Notes: generated by a model not told the origin, from the sequence alone. A stretch of DNA of 64,000 bases from Planctomycetaceae bacterium (GCA_011525745.1 WYBU01000076.1:1-64000), one strand, 5' to 3'. Counted from the stretch's first letter, positions 26,960-35,666 are shown. Numbers and translations are program-made.

Positions 26960-29797
26960 ATGCATTCGCCGTTTCGGCGCTTCAGCCGGATTGCGCTGGT
27001 CGCCTGCCTGATCATGACCGGCGCGTGTGACCTGACTCAGTTCGTACGACAATTGCCCATCATCGGCGACATCATCACCGGCGGGTCGCCTCCGCCCGGC
27101 ACGACGCAGCCCGGCACACCCGATGAAGAGCCGGTGTTCATCCCGCCGGACGCGATTCGGCTGATCCTGATCAACGACTCCGGCCTGTTCGCGCGTTGCG
27201 AAGTCGGCTTCGAAGTGGCAGGCCGCGAACTGCGCCGCACCATCGTCGTGTTGACGCCTTCCGGTGAAAACTCCGTTTCGCGCTTTGTCCCGACCGTGGC
27301 GGACCGCATCACGCTGCTCGCACGCGTGCAGACCGCGCCTGACGCGACGGGCGCCACGCTGCTCGACGCCGCCTTCACCCAGGGCGCCGACTATCAGCCC
27401 GGCCAGAACTTCACCGTCCACGTTCCGTCGATCAATCAGTTGCCGATCGCCCACGCCGGCGCCGATCAGTCCGTGCTGACCGGATCGATCGTGACCCTTG
27501 ACGGCAGCGGCTCCAGCGATCCCGACGGCGATCCGCTCCAGTTCGCATGGACGCAGACTTCCGGCCCGCCGGTCACGTTGTCCAACGACATGATCGCCCA
27601 GCCTCAGTTCGCCGCGCCCGCCGTTGCACCGGGTTCCACCGTCGGCCTCGATTTCCAGTTGATCGTCACCGATCCGCTCGGCGGAATGGGCGCCGATGAC
27701 GTGCACATCGACGTCTTCGCGCCGCTGCCCGTCGTCGTTTCCGTCGATGCCGCCCCACCCACGATCGTGGCGGGTGCAACGACCACCCTCACCGCAACAA
27801 TCACCGGCGGCACGCCGCCGTATGTCCTCGCCTGGTCGGTGCAGCCGCCGGCCGGCAACAGCAACGGCACGCTCGGCCCGCCGGATCAGAATCCGACGAC
27901 GTGGACCGCGCCGTTCAACGAAGCGGGCGTCTGGACGCTGACGGCCCTGGCGACCGATTCCGCGGGCAGCAGCGGCGCCGGTTCGGCGCTGGTCACCGTG
28001 GTGCCGGACTGCAACACGAACGGCTTCCCCGACATCTGCGAGCCGGACTGCGACTTCAACGGTACGCCCGACGCCTGCGAGCTGGCCACGTTCGACTGCA
28101 ACACGAATAACATCCTCGACGCCTGCGAATTCTCGTTCTTCGCGGATTGCAACACCAACCGCACGCCCGACGTGTGCGAAACCATCCCCGACTGCAACAC
28201 CAACGGCACGCACGACGCCTGTGACGTCGTGTTCTCTTCGCGCGACTGCGACTTCAACGGCACCGTCGACGTGTGCGAGGCGTTCCCCGACTGCAACACC
28301 AACGGCGTGCCCGACGCCTGCGAGTTTCCCGATTGCGACGGCAACGACGTGCCGGACGTGTGCGAGATCGCCGCACGCGACTGCAACACCAACGGCATCC
28401 TCGACCCGTGCGAGTCGTCCGCCATCGATTGCGATTTCAACGACACGCCCGACATCTGCGAAGGCGGATTCCCCGACTGCAACACCAACGGCCGCCACGA
28501 CGCCTGCGAGTTCCCGGATTGCAACAACAACGACGTGCCCGATGTCTGCGACCTGTCCACGAATGACTGCAACACGAACAACGTCGTCGATGAATGTGAG
28601 TCGTTCTTCAACGATTGCGACTTCAACGACACGCCCGACGTGTGCGAGGGCTTCGCCGACTGCAACACCAACGGCATCAGCGACGTGTGCGATGCGTTCT
28701 CGACCGATTGCGACGGCAACGGCACGCCCGACGAGTGCGACCTGGCGGCCGGCTCGACCGATGACTGCAACACGAATGGTCTGAGCGATTCCTGCGAGCT
28801 TTCGTTCTTCGCCGACTGCGCCGGCAACGGCACGCTCGACATCTGCGAGGCGATCACCGATTGCAATACCAACGGCACCGACGACCTCTGTGACGGCTTC
28901 GTCTTCGGCCGCGACTGCGACGCAAACGGCACGCCCGACGCCTGCGAGGGCTTCCCCGATTGCAACACCAACAACCGTCACGACGACTGCGACTCGCCGG
29001 ACTGCAATACCAACGACACTCCGGACTCCTGCGAGCTGGCCGGCAACGACTGCAACACCAACCTCCAGCTCGACCCGTGCGAAGGCACGTTCACCGATTG
29101 CGATCAGAACGACACGCCCGATCTCTGCGAGGGCGGCTTCCCTGACTGCAACACCAACGGGCGCCACGACGCCTGCGAGTTCCCCGATTGCAACAACAAC
29201 GACGTGCCCGACGTGTGCGAGCTGACCGGCAATGACTGCAACACCAACGGCCTGCACGACGCCTGCGAGTCCGACTGCAACACCAACGGAACCGCGGATG
29301 TCTGTGAACTCGCCGGCAACGACTGCAACACCAACAACTTCCTCGACGAGTGCGAGGTGAACTTCACGTTCGACTGCAACACTAACGGTCTGCTCGACGT
29401 GTGCGAAATCGTCGGCCTGGCCATGGCCGAGCCTTGGAACCTGCTTGAGGCAGCGTACGCCGCCGTGCCGCTCGAATCGTCGCGGCACGGTTCCGACGAA
29501 GGCCTCGGCCGGCCATCATGCGGACCCGCCGTCCGAATGGACGCATGGCTGCCGACGTGGCTGGCGTCGACGCGGTCAAACGCGATGCAATCCGTGACAT
29601 CGCCGGATGTCTCCACGGCGAACGAGATTGTCGTTTGGGGGCCGATACCGCTCGATTCGGGGTCACGGGTTCAGAGTCCGGTTGCAGCGCCACCTGCCGC
29701 GACGTGGTCAATGTTCCACCGACTGACCGAATTGTTTGCCCAGCGGTCCGATACGCACAAGACGATGCGAACTCAGGCCGTGGAAAGCACGCGCTGA
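26960..29797 (+). CDS. Secreted lipoprotein with PKD-like domains and 30 DCNTNG repeats
   Basis: 945 aa. The ATG at 26960 follows CAGGAGC and gives a lipoprotein leader, IALVACLIMTGAC. A Pro/Thr linker leads to a domain with IRLILINDSGLFARCEV, then a PKD-like domain (AGADQSVLTGSIVTLDGSGS, DPDGDPLQFAWTQTSGP) and an Ig-like domain (VSVDAAPPTIVAGATTTLTA). Residues 350-816 are 30 consecutive units of 13-19 residues with the pattern D-C-(N/D)-x-N-x-x-x-D-x-C-(E/D), resembling calcium-binding thrombospondin type-3 or dockerin loops; each has two cysteines. A unit block is internally duplicated (28442-28552 and 29111-29221). The last 130 residues are non-repetitive and unlike the rest, and no dockerin or sorting motif ends the protein. 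It is probably a rigid calcium-stabilised surface stalk. Confidence 0.85.
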   Translation: MHSPFRRFSRIALVACLIMTGACDLTQFVRQLPIIGDIITGGSPPPGTTQPGTPDEEPVFIPPDAIRLILINDSGLFARCEVGFEVAGRELRRTIVVLTPSGENSVSRFVPTVADRITLLARVQTAPDATGATLLDAAFTQGADYQPGQNFTVHVPSINQLPIAHAGADQSVLTGSIVTLDGSGSSDPDGDPLQFAWTQTSGPPVTLSNDMIAQPQFAAPAVAPGSTVGLDFQLIVTDPLGGMGADDVHIDVFAPLPVVVSVDAAPPTIVAGATTTLTATITGGTPPYVLAWSVQPPAGNSNGTLGPPDQNPTTWTAPFNEAGVWTLTALATDSAGSSGAGSALVTVVPDCNTNGFPDICEPDCDFNGTPDACELATFDCNTNNILDACEFSFFADCNTNRTPDVCETIPDCNTNGTHDACDVVFSSRDCDFNGTVDVCEAFPDCNTNGVPDACEFPDCDGNDVPDVCEIAARDCNTNGILDPCESSAIDCDFNDTPDICEGGFPDCNTNGRHDACEFPDCNNNDVPDVCDLSTNDCNTNNVVDECESFFNDCDFNDTPDVCEGFADCNTNGISDVCDAFSTDCDGNGTPDECDLAAGSTDDCNTNGLSDSCELSFFADCAGNGTLDICEAITDCNTNGTDDLCDGFVFGRDCDANGTPDACEGFPDCNTNNRHDDCDSPDCNTNDTPDSCELAGNDCNTNLQLDPCEGTFTDCDQNDTPDLCEGGFPDCNTNGRHDACEFPDCNNNDVPDVCELTGNDCNTNGLHDACESDCNTNGTADVCELAGNDCNTNNFLDECEVNFTFDCNTNGLLDVCEIVGLAMAEPWNLLEAAYAAVPLESSRHGSDEGLGRPSCGPAVRMDAWLPTWLASTRSNAMQSVTSPDVSTANEIVVWGPIPLDSGSRVQSPVAAPPAATWSMFHRLTELFAQRSDTHKTMRTQAVESTR

Positions 29798-29836
29798 TAA
29801 TCTTCAAGAAAGAATGTGGGTAAATCTGCCCAATCA

Positions 29837-29923
29837 GTGTTATCGCCCGATGGGCAAACCGCTAATAATCGCGCCTGCAACGCCAGGCTTGCAGCGAGTT
29901 TTATTGGAGCGTTTCGATAACAC
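29837..29923 (+). ncRNA. Candidate structured leader RNA (possible divergent c-di-GMP-I-like element)
   Basis: A perfect 9-bp closing helix, GTGTTATCG (29837-29845) with CGATAACAC (29915-29923), encloses 69 nt. Inside are GGGCAAACC (29852-29860) and GCAACGCC (29877-29884), 16 nt apart, and the inner arms CTGCAA/TTGCAG. The two blocks and their spacing recall GGGCAAACC and GCAAAGCC of c-di-GMP-I (GEMM) aptamers, and the total length (87 nt) is similar, but the conserved P3 receptor segment is not recognisable. It lies about 380 nt upstream of flp. The structure is seen in the sequence; the aptamer identity is speculative. Confidence 0.3.
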
Positions 29924-29933
29924 AACTTGTTAT

Positions 29934-29963
29934 TTGACAAGAATTTACGAATTCAGTTATGGT
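29934..29963 (+). promoter_or_regulatory. Sigma-70-like promoter in the flp leader
   Basis: TTGACA at 29934-29939 is a perfect -35. TATGGT at 29958-29963 (4 of 6) sits 18 bp downstream. It lies in an AT-richer stretch and would give a leader of roughly 330 nt ahead of the Flp pilin gene. Confidence 0.4.
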
Positions 29964-30020
29964 GCGCGGATCGACTGTGAGCTTTCTGGCACGATGGATG
30001 CAAAATCCCTTGGCGACAAA

Positions 30021-30103
30021 CGACCCGATGGGGTAGAATGGCGCAGGAATTCAGGTTCTCACGTCCTGGCATTCGCCGATCCGGGCTGAAAACCGTCGGG
30101 TCG
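30021..30103 (+). ncRNA. Second candidate structured leader segment upstream of flp
   Basis: CGACCCGATGG (30021-30031) pairs with CCGTCGGGTCG (30093-30103) over 11 bp including one G-U pair. Nested GGCG/CGCC and CAGGA/TCCTG arms lie inside, and the short pyrimidine run CTTTCTTC follows. It could be an attenuator or terminator-like element. Farther down, AACGCAAG (30191-30198) pairs with CTTGCGTT (30217-30224). Confidence 0.3.
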
Positions 30104-30211
30104 CTTTCTTCAGCTTTGCGTTTCGCCTTGCCGGTCGGCTTGTGATTCGAGGCCGGGCAACTGGGTTCCACGCAATATTCCATGCGTGACAACGCAAGCT
30201 TAGAGGTACAA

Positions 30212-30227
30212 TGGTACTTGCGTTACA
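30212..30227 (+). promoter_or_regulatory. Weak sigma-54-like site upstream of flp
   Basis: TGGTAC-N5-TTACA resembles the -24/-12 consensus TGGCAC-N5-TTGCA, but the -12 G is replaced by A, which normally matters. It lies 75 bp before the flp ATG. Confidence 0.2.
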
Positions 30228-30302
30228 AGCGTGTTGTCGGGCCGAACCGGCAACCGTGCGTGTGCATCAGGTCGAAGACGTTTCTTTGAAAGGAGAGTCC
30301 CC

Positions 30303-30494
30303 ATGAAGTCGTTGGTCGCCAAGTGCAAACAGTTCCTGCGGTCCGAGGAAGCCCCGACCGCCACCGAGTATGCCGTCATGCTCGCACTGATCATCGTCGT
30401 CGCCATCGTGGCCGTCAGCCTGCTGGGCGAGAAGGTCAGCGAGACCTTTGGCGACGTCACGCAGGGCATGACCCCCGGCGGCGCCGGCAGCTAA
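30303..30494 (+). CDS. flp: Flp/Fap family type IVb pilin
   Basis: 63 aa, typical of Flp pilins. A short basic leader is followed by the EEAPTATEYAVMLALIIVVA segment: the conserved Glu-Tyr pair and hydrophobic helix that drive filament packing, with cleavage expected shortly before the Thr/Glu/Tyr stretch. The C-terminus is short and Gly-rich. AAAGGAGA lies 8 nt upstream. This is the major structural subunit of the Tad pilus and the first gene of the locus that continues to tadC. It would be processed by CpaA, encoded just downstream, and assembled at the inner membrane. A long structured leader precedes it. The identification is secure. Confidence 0.93.
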   Translation: MKSLVAKCKQFLRSEEAPTATEYAVMLALIIVVAIVAVSLLGEKVSETFGDVTQGMTPGGAGS

Positions 30495-30591
30495 CGAGAC
30501 GTTGGCTTGACACGCGAGCGGATGGAGGAGCGCCGCACGGCGGCCTCCTCCCTCCGCCCCGCTGCCCGCAGCCGCTCCCCGGAGTGATCGT

Positions 30592-31152
30592 ATGGCAGGA
30601 GCGTGGAGCGACTGGCTGGCATTGAGTATTGCGACGCCGTTGATTGCATACGGGATCTACACCGACGCGTTTCATCGGCGCATCTCAAACCGGCTGAACC
30701 TGCTGCTGCTTGTTTCGGGTCTTTGCGCGCAGGCGGCCTTGCGTGGACTCGGCGGATTGTGGGACGGTCTGGCCTCGTGCGCATTAGCGCTGGGCGCGAT
30801 GGTCTTCTTGTACGCTGCCGGCGCGGTCGGCGCCGGCGACGCCAAGTTCATGGCGGCCATCGGCGCCTGGCTGTGGCCGATCGGATGCCTTGCGGCGATG
30901 GCCGCCGGCATCCTGCTGGCGGGCGGCGCTGGCGTCATATCGATCGCTCGCTCGTCGAATCGGGCGCAGTACGTCGATAATCTGACGCTGATCGCCCACA
31001 AGCTCATGTCGGGGCGAATCTTCAACTCGCAGGTCGCCTCGCACGAAATGCTGAATCAATCGCGCCGATCGATGCCCTTCGGCGCCTTTCTGGGATTGGG
31101 AGGGCTGGGAACTCTGGCATGGGTGGCAATGAACGCGGGAATCCGATCATGA
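30592..31152 (+). CDS. cpaA: Prepilin peptidase CpaA/TadV (A24 family)
   Basis: 186 aa, the short form lacking the methyltransferase domain. The two catalytic aspartates are in IYTDAFHRRISNRLN (first Asp, with the usual Arg-x-Ile-x-Asn) and VGAGDAKFMAAIGAWL (the GxGD motif). About five membrane helices are present. It cleaves the leader of Flp and of the TadE/TadG pseudopilins at the inner membrane. Its stop overlaps the tadE start by ATGA (31149-31152), so translation is coupled. A hydrophilic insert near residues 120-150 precedes the last helix. Confidence 0.92.
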   Translation: MAGAWSDWLALSIATPLIAYGIYTDAFHRRISNRLNLLLLVSGLCAQAALRGLGGLWDGLASCALALGAMVFLYAAGAVGAGDAKFMAAIGAWLWPIGCLAAMAAGILLAGGAGVISIARSSNRAQYVDNLTLIAHKLMSGRIFNSQVASHEMLNQSRRSMPFGAFLGLGGLGTLAWVAMNAGIRS

Positions 31153-31589
31153 ACAAAACCATTCTTCGCAATCGTACGCTTCGATGCCATCGTCGCGGCA
31201 CCGCCGTCGTCGAGATGGCCATCGTCGCTCCCGTGCTGATCCTCATTCTGATGGGCATCATCGAATTCGCCTGGATGTTCCACGTCAAGCAGACGATGCT
31301 CACCGCATCGCGCGTCGGCGCGCGAACCGCTTCGCTGCCCGGTACGCTCGATGCCGAAATCCTCGCCGACGTCGACCAGGCCATGGACGACGCCAATTTT
31401 CCGCAATCCGACTATCCCTACACGGTCGACATCACGCGCGCGGCCCAAAGCAACCCGCCCGGATTCGAAACCGTCAGCCTTGCCATGGATTACGCCGACG
31501 TCTCGCTGCTGGGAGGATTCTTCGGCTGGCTGGGCGTAAACGAAATCACGGCATCAACCACCTACCGGAACGAGATGGCCGCGCCCTAG
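31149..31589 (+). CDS. tadE: TadE-like pseudopilin
   Basis: 146 aa from the ATG at 31149, overlapping the cpaA stop. It starts with a basic leader (RNRTLRCHRRG), then TAVVEMAIVAPVLILILMGI, the TadE signature with the conserved Glu, and IIEFAWMFHVKQTMLTASRV, followed by an extracytoplasmic part. TadE is a minor pilin-like protein processed by the prepilin peptidase and required for pilus biogenesis. The C-terminal region is short and Ala/Thr-rich with no extra domain. It is cotranscribed with cpaA and cpaB. Confidence 0.9.
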   Translation: MNKTILRNRTLRCHRRGTAVVEMAIVAPVLILILMGIIEFAWMFHVKQTMLTASRVGARTASLPGTLDAEILADVDQAMDDANFPQSDYPYTVDITRAAQSNPPGFETVSLAMDYADVSLLGGFFGWLGVNEITASTTYRNEMAAP

Positions 31590-31626
31590 GCGCCGGAAAT
31601 GCCGGTTCGCCGCGAAGGAGAATGTC

Positions 31627-32625
31627 ATGAAACCCACCACGGTGCTGCCGATCGTCGTCGGCTTGGCGGCCGCGGTCGTCGCGCTGAACTATTTCAGCCA
31701 GAAACCGCCCCCGCCGCCGACGTACATCGTCGCCATCAAGCCCATCGCCGCCAACCAGGCGGTCACACAGGAAATGATCAGTTGGAAGGAATGGCGCGAG
31801 GGCGGGGCGCTCCCCTCCGACTACATCCGCATCCCCGACCAGCTTATCTCGCGGTTCGCGAGCCGCACGATCGAGGCGGGGCGCCCCATCACCGAAGCCG
31901 ACCTCCACCAGGCCGGCGTCACCTCGCTGATGATGGCCAAGCTCGAGAACGATCCCGACATGCGCATGGCCGTCATCAGGGTCGATGACGTGTCCGGCGG
32001 CGGCGGCTTCGTGCGCGCCGGCAATCGCGTCGACATCCTCGCCACCAACAGCAAGGACAACAGTTGCAAGGCAATTCTTCAGGGCATCGAAGTGCTGGCG
32101 GTCAATCGAATGGAAACGTCGAATCCCAGCGACCCCAAGTCGCAGGGCAAGGGTTCCGTCGGCAACGAGCCGGTGCGCCAGATCAGCCTGCTTTTGACGC
32201 TCAAAGAGTCGGAGATCATCAAGGCCGCCGAGGCGACGTCGGGCGTCAAGCTGCACGTCCTGCTCAGCGGACCCAACGCACGGCGCCAGGAAACCGTCGG
32301 CGCGACCCTGACCGACGCCCTGGGCCTGGCGCGCCATGACGATGCGCAGGAGCCGGAGCCTGTAAAGATGGAACTGCCGCCGCCTCCGCCGCCGGTCGTC
32401 GTAAAGCCCGTCGACAAAGAGACCGAGAAGGCCGCCAGCGGTCGCAACATTGTGCTGGAACTCGTGCGCGGCAAGAAGCACGACCGCGCCACGTTTCACG
32501 TTGCGCCCGACGGTGCGTTCAGGCCGGTCGTGGGACCGCAGGCCCCCGATGCCGACGACGAACGACCGCCGACGGTCGCGGCGTCAGGCGACGGTGCGCA
32601 GTCTCCCGAGCCGCCGCCGGAGTGA
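31627..32625 (+). CDS. cpaB: Flp pilus assembly protein CpaB/RcpC
   Basis: 332 aa. An N-terminal helix (VLPIVVGLAAAVVALNYF) anchors it, then a SAF-type domain (YIVAIKPIAANQAVTQEMIS, with TIEAGRPITEADL) and the CpaB core (MAVIRVDDVSGGGGFVRAGN, RVDILATN, QISLLLTLKESEIIKAAEAT). The last 100 residues are a Pro/Glu/Lys-rich tail (PPPPPPVVVKPVDKETEKAA) that is probably disordered. CpaB is periplasmic and modulates the secretin channel, which makes the absence of a secretin gene nearby notable. GAAGGAG precedes the ATG. The family call rests on the SAF and core motifs. Confidence 0.9.
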   Translation: MKPTTVLPIVVGLAAAVVALNYFSQKPPPPPTYIVAIKPIAANQAVTQEMISWKEWREGGALPSDYIRIPDQLISRFASRTIEAGRPITEADLHQAGVTSLMMAKLENDPDMRMAVIRVDDVSGGGGFVRAGNRVDILATNSKDNSCKAILQGIEVLAVNRMETSNPSDPKSQGKGSVGNEPVRQISLLLTLKESEIIKAAEATSGVKLHVLLSGPNARRQETVGATLTDALGLARHDDAQEPEPVKMELPPPPPPVVVKPVDKETEKAASGRNIVLELVRGKKHDRATFHVAPDGAFRPVVGPQAPDADDERPPTVAASGDGAQSPEPPPE

Positions 32626-32754
32626 TCCCAGGACCGCCGCGGGCGTGACAGCGATGCTGCGTATTTACGGAAAGCGGCCAGTGCGGAAACAACTCGCAAG
32701 CAGGACGGACGTTCGTTTATCGCTTCGGACCCAGGCCTCGCTGGAGATACCGTC

Positions 32755-34227
32755 ATGACAGCCAACCATCAAATACGCCGTGCGGCCGCGAATCAGCGAC
32801 GCGGCGCCGTCATCCTCAAGATCGCCATCGCATTGCCCGTCATCGGCGGCTTTGCGGCCGTCGGCATTGACCTGAGCTACCTCAATAGCGTCCAGGCCGA
32901 TCTCCAGCGCGCCGCCGACGCCGCGGCGCTGGCCGTGGCCGCCCGGCTGGGGCAAGCCACGACGACATCCGCCGACCCCCAGCAGATCGCCCTGGAAGTC
33001 GCCCAGGACGTCGTGAACCGCAATCCGGTCGGCGCCGGAACCGTGGTCCTCGAACTTCAGGACATCGAGCTGGGCCGTTCGACGTACGACTGGAACACGG
33101 GGCGATACACTTGGATCGCCGCCGCCAATCCGCCCTACACCGCCGCTCAGGTCACATTACGCCGCACAAATGGTTCGCCCAGCGGACCCGTTCCGTTGTA
33201 CTTCGGACGCATCATCGGCTACGACACGTCCGAACTTTCAGCCAGCGCCCGCGCCGCGCTGGCGCCGCGGGCCGTCGCATGGGTCGTCGACAACGGCCGT
33301 GACATGAACGACGACAGTGAGCTGATCCACGAAGCCGGTCTGCCGATCATGAACTGCCGCGAAGTCTGGGAGGACCTGGGCAGTCCCACGTTCGGCAACA
33401 TGACCGATTGGAACACGCTCGTCACGCTGACCGGATCGCCGACTCAGATCCAGGCAGCGCTGGGGCTTCAGAACGTGCCCTATCCGACCGGATTGGGCGG
33501 TTCATGGAGCAATTACATCGGCTACGTGAGAAACCGAATCGTCCAGCCGTATCGAGACCGGTTCGGGCTGAAAACATTCATGGATTACATCAACAACGAG
33601 CAATCAGCGTACACCGCATCGCCGGCGCTGGCCAACACGCATCAGCAGCCGATGTACACGCAGAAGCAGATCATCAACATGTTCGTCGATTACATGGAGA
33701 ACCTGGGAAGCGGCGATCTGGCGGGACTGTGCTCGTTCAACTCTGCCGATCCCCACTACGAAATCGACATGACGAACCAGTATTACCGCATCCGCGACCG
33801 CATGAACGAGATGATCGCCGGCTACATCGGCGACACGCAAAACGTCGGCTCCGGCGTCAATCAGGGACGACAGGCGTTCACCCAGGGCCAGACGAACATT
33901 ACATCCGGCAACCGCGTGATCGTACTGATCTCCGACGGTCGAGGGCAGAATATGGGCGAGAACTACGAACAGGCGACCCAACACGCCGTAAGTGACGGCA
34001 TGACCGTCCACACCATCAGCGTCGGTTACGCCGCCCGGCCGGATGCCAGCGCGCCGCGCAACGCCCAACGCAACGCTTTCGGCGTGATGCAGTGGATCGC
34101 CAACAACGGCGGCGGCGTGCATTACAGCATTCCGCCGACCCTGGATGTTTCGACGCACGCGAATCAGTTGAACAGTTTCTTTCACACGCTTCGCGGTTCG
34201 GCGCAACAGGCCGTGCTGATCCCGTAG
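32755..34227 (+). CDS. tadG: TadG-like pseudopilin with von Willebrand A domain
   Basis: 490 aa. The N-terminus is a TadG/TadE-type helix with GAVILKIAIALPVIGGFAAV and DLSYLNSVQADLQRAADAA. The C-terminal two thirds are a vWA domain: VAWVVDNGRDMNDD in the MIDAS position, RVIVLISDGRGQN, and DGMTVHTISVGYA. The usual DxSxS MIDAS signature is replaced by Asp-Asn-Gly-Arg-Asp, so metal binding may be altered. The protein would project outside the inner membrane, where TadG members help attach the pilus. GGAGA precedes the ATG. Confidence 0.88.
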   Translation: MTANHQIRRAAANQRRGAVILKIAIALPVIGGFAAVGIDLSYLNSVQADLQRAADAAALAVAARLGQATTTSADPQQIALEVAQDVVNRNPVGAGTVVLELQDIELGRSTYDWNTGRYTWIAAANPPYTAAQVTLRRTNGSPSGPVPLYFGRIIGYDTSELSASARAALAPRAVAWVVDNGRDMNDDSELIHEAGLPIMNCREVWEDLGSPTFGNMTDWNTLVTLTGSPTQIQAALGLQNVPYPTGLGGSWSNYIGYVRNRIVQPYRDRFGLKTFMDYINNEQSAYTASPALANTHQQPMYTQKQIINMFVDYMENLGSGDLAGLCSFNSADPHYEIDMTNQYYRIRDRMNEMIAGYIGDTQNVGSGVNQGRQAFTQGQTNITSGNRVIVLISDGRGQNMGENYEQATQHAVSDGMTVHTISVGYAARPDASAPRNAQRNAFGVMQWIANNGGGVHYSIPPTLDVSTHANQLNSFFHTLRGSAQQAVLIP

Positions 34228-34406
34228 CGCGGGAATTGCCTCCCGGCCGATCGCCCGGACCGACTGTGCGTCACAAGTGGAGGGAGTCGACGGCGCTTCG
34301 GCGCCAACACGGGAAAGGAGCATTGCGGCCCTGAAAACAACGGCGGCCTCGTGCGTGGCCATCCGCGCGCGTCGTGGTACAATAGCGCCGAGGAAAACGT
34401 GTACGC

Positions 34407-35612
34407 ATGGCTCGCGCACTGAAAGTCGCAACCTATCAGTTGGATGGCGAGGACGAGTCGCTCCGGTCGGCGCTGCTGTCCATCGACGGCCTGCGCATCG
34501 CCGGACAGTGGGACGCCTCGGTCGAGTTGGACGGCGTGATTCGCCAGTCGCGGATCGATGTCCTGACGGTCGTTCTCAGCGGTCCCTCATCGCCCAAGCT
34601 GCTCGAACGCCTCGGCAGCGTGGCACGGGAGCACCCCGAACTGACCGTCATCGGCGTCGGACTGCCCAATGATCCGGAGCTGCTGAAACTGGCCATGCGG
34701 GCCAGACTTTCGGAACTCATCGACTCGCCCGTCGACCCCGAGCGACTGCTCCAGGCGCTGGCCGGCGCCGCCGAAAAGCTGGCGTCGCGACCGTCGGGGC
34801 GGCTGATCGCCGTCCGCGGCACGGGCGGCGGCAGCGGCGCGACGACGATCGCCGCCAACCTCGCCGTCGAGTTGGCGAAGCGCAAAGAGCGTCGCGTGGC
34901 GGTGGTCGACCTTGATCTGAAGTTCGGCCACGTCGCCACGATGCTCGACGTGTCGCCGACGCACACGCTGGCGGAACTGGCCCAGCAGTCCGAGGAGTAC
35001 GACGAGCGCTTGCTGAACAACGCGCTGGCGAAGCACGAATCGGGTGTAAGCGTCCTCGCCCGGCCGCGCGATCCCGAGAACGCCAACGTCAGTCTGGTGA
35101 AGCTGTCGGCGATTCTCAACGCGCTGCTCGAAAACTTCGACTGGGTCGTGGTCGATGAACCGGGCCGCAGCGACATGACCGCGCGCGTCGTGCAGGACCT
35201 GGCCGACGCACTGCTGCTCGTCACGCAATTGGCCGTGCCCAGCGTGCGCAACGCGTCGCAGATCATCGCGGCGCTGACCGGCGGGTTCAACATGGACCGC
35301 ATGCGCGTCCTGGTCAACCGCGTGCCGAAGAAAGGCGGCGTGTTCACCGCCGAAAAAGTGGCCGATACGCTGAAACGGCCGATTTTCTGCGAAATCCCGG
35401 ACGACTGGGAAACCGTCAGCCACGCCGTCAATCTCGGTGTCCCGGTCGTGCTCGACGCCCCCGATAGCAAGGTGGCCGCCGCGTTCACAAGGCTCGCCGG
35501 CTTGCTGGAAGGCGAGGCCTCCCGCACGCGCGCCGCCGCCGCCGGCGCCGATCAACCGCCGTCGGGAAAGTCGATCATGGGTTGGCTGCGCGACCGCCTG
35601 GGCCGCGGATGA
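34407..35612 (+). CDS. cpaE: Pilus localisation ATPase-like protein CpaE/TadZ
   Basis: 401 aa. Residues 1-125 form a receiver-like N-terminal domain (VLTVVLSGPSSPKLLERLGS, LTVIGVGLPNDPELLKLAMR). A MinD/ParA-like ATPase follows: VRGTGGGSGATTIAANLAVE takes the place of the deviant Walker A box, VAVVDLDLKFGHVATMLDV is the switch I/Walker B region, and DWVVVDEPGRSDMTARVVQD follows. Both Walker A lysines are missing (GTGGGSGATT instead of KGGVGKTT), a known peculiarity of TadZ proteins that may alter ATP hydrolysis. TadZ/CpaE places the Tad machine in the cell. It lies between tadG and cpaF with a 180-nt gap before it. Confidence 0.9.
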   Translation: MARALKVATYQLDGEDESLRSALLSIDGLRIAGQWDASVELDGVIRQSRIDVLTVVLSGPSSPKLLERLGSVAREHPELTVIGVGLPNDPELLKLAMRARLSELIDSPVDPERLLQALAGAAEKLASRPSGRLIAVRGTGGGSGATTIAANLAVELAKRKERRVAVVDLDLKFGHVATMLDVSPTHTLAELAQQSEEYDERLLNNALAKHESGVSVLARPRDPENANVSLVKLSAILNALLENFDWVVVDEPGRSDMTARVVQDLADALLLVTQLAVPSVRNASQIIAALTGGFNMDRMRVLVNRVPKKGGVFTAEKVADTLKRPIFCEIPDDWETVSHAVNLGVPVVLDAPDSKVAAAFTRLAGLLEGEASRTRAAAAGADQPPSGKSIMGWLRDRLGRG

Positions 35613-35666
35613 TCAACGACGATTGAAGGGGACACGGGCCGTCATCGCCGAAAGAAAGAGGTCGTT

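Noticed and set aside
26903-29488. An 861-aa minus-strand frame rich in AVGVAV repeats
   Set aside because: It is the antisense shadow of the DCNTNG repeat region.
29814-30089. A 91-aa open frame (MWVNLPNQCYRPMGK...) across the flp leader
   Set aside because: Codon third positions are AT-rich unlike all neighbouring genes, there is no clear Shine-Dalgarno, and two RNA-like stems overlap it. It cannot be fully excluded.
34378-34383. TACAAT as a promoter -10 for cpaE
   Set aside because: No -35 at suitable spacing, and read-through from tadG is likely.
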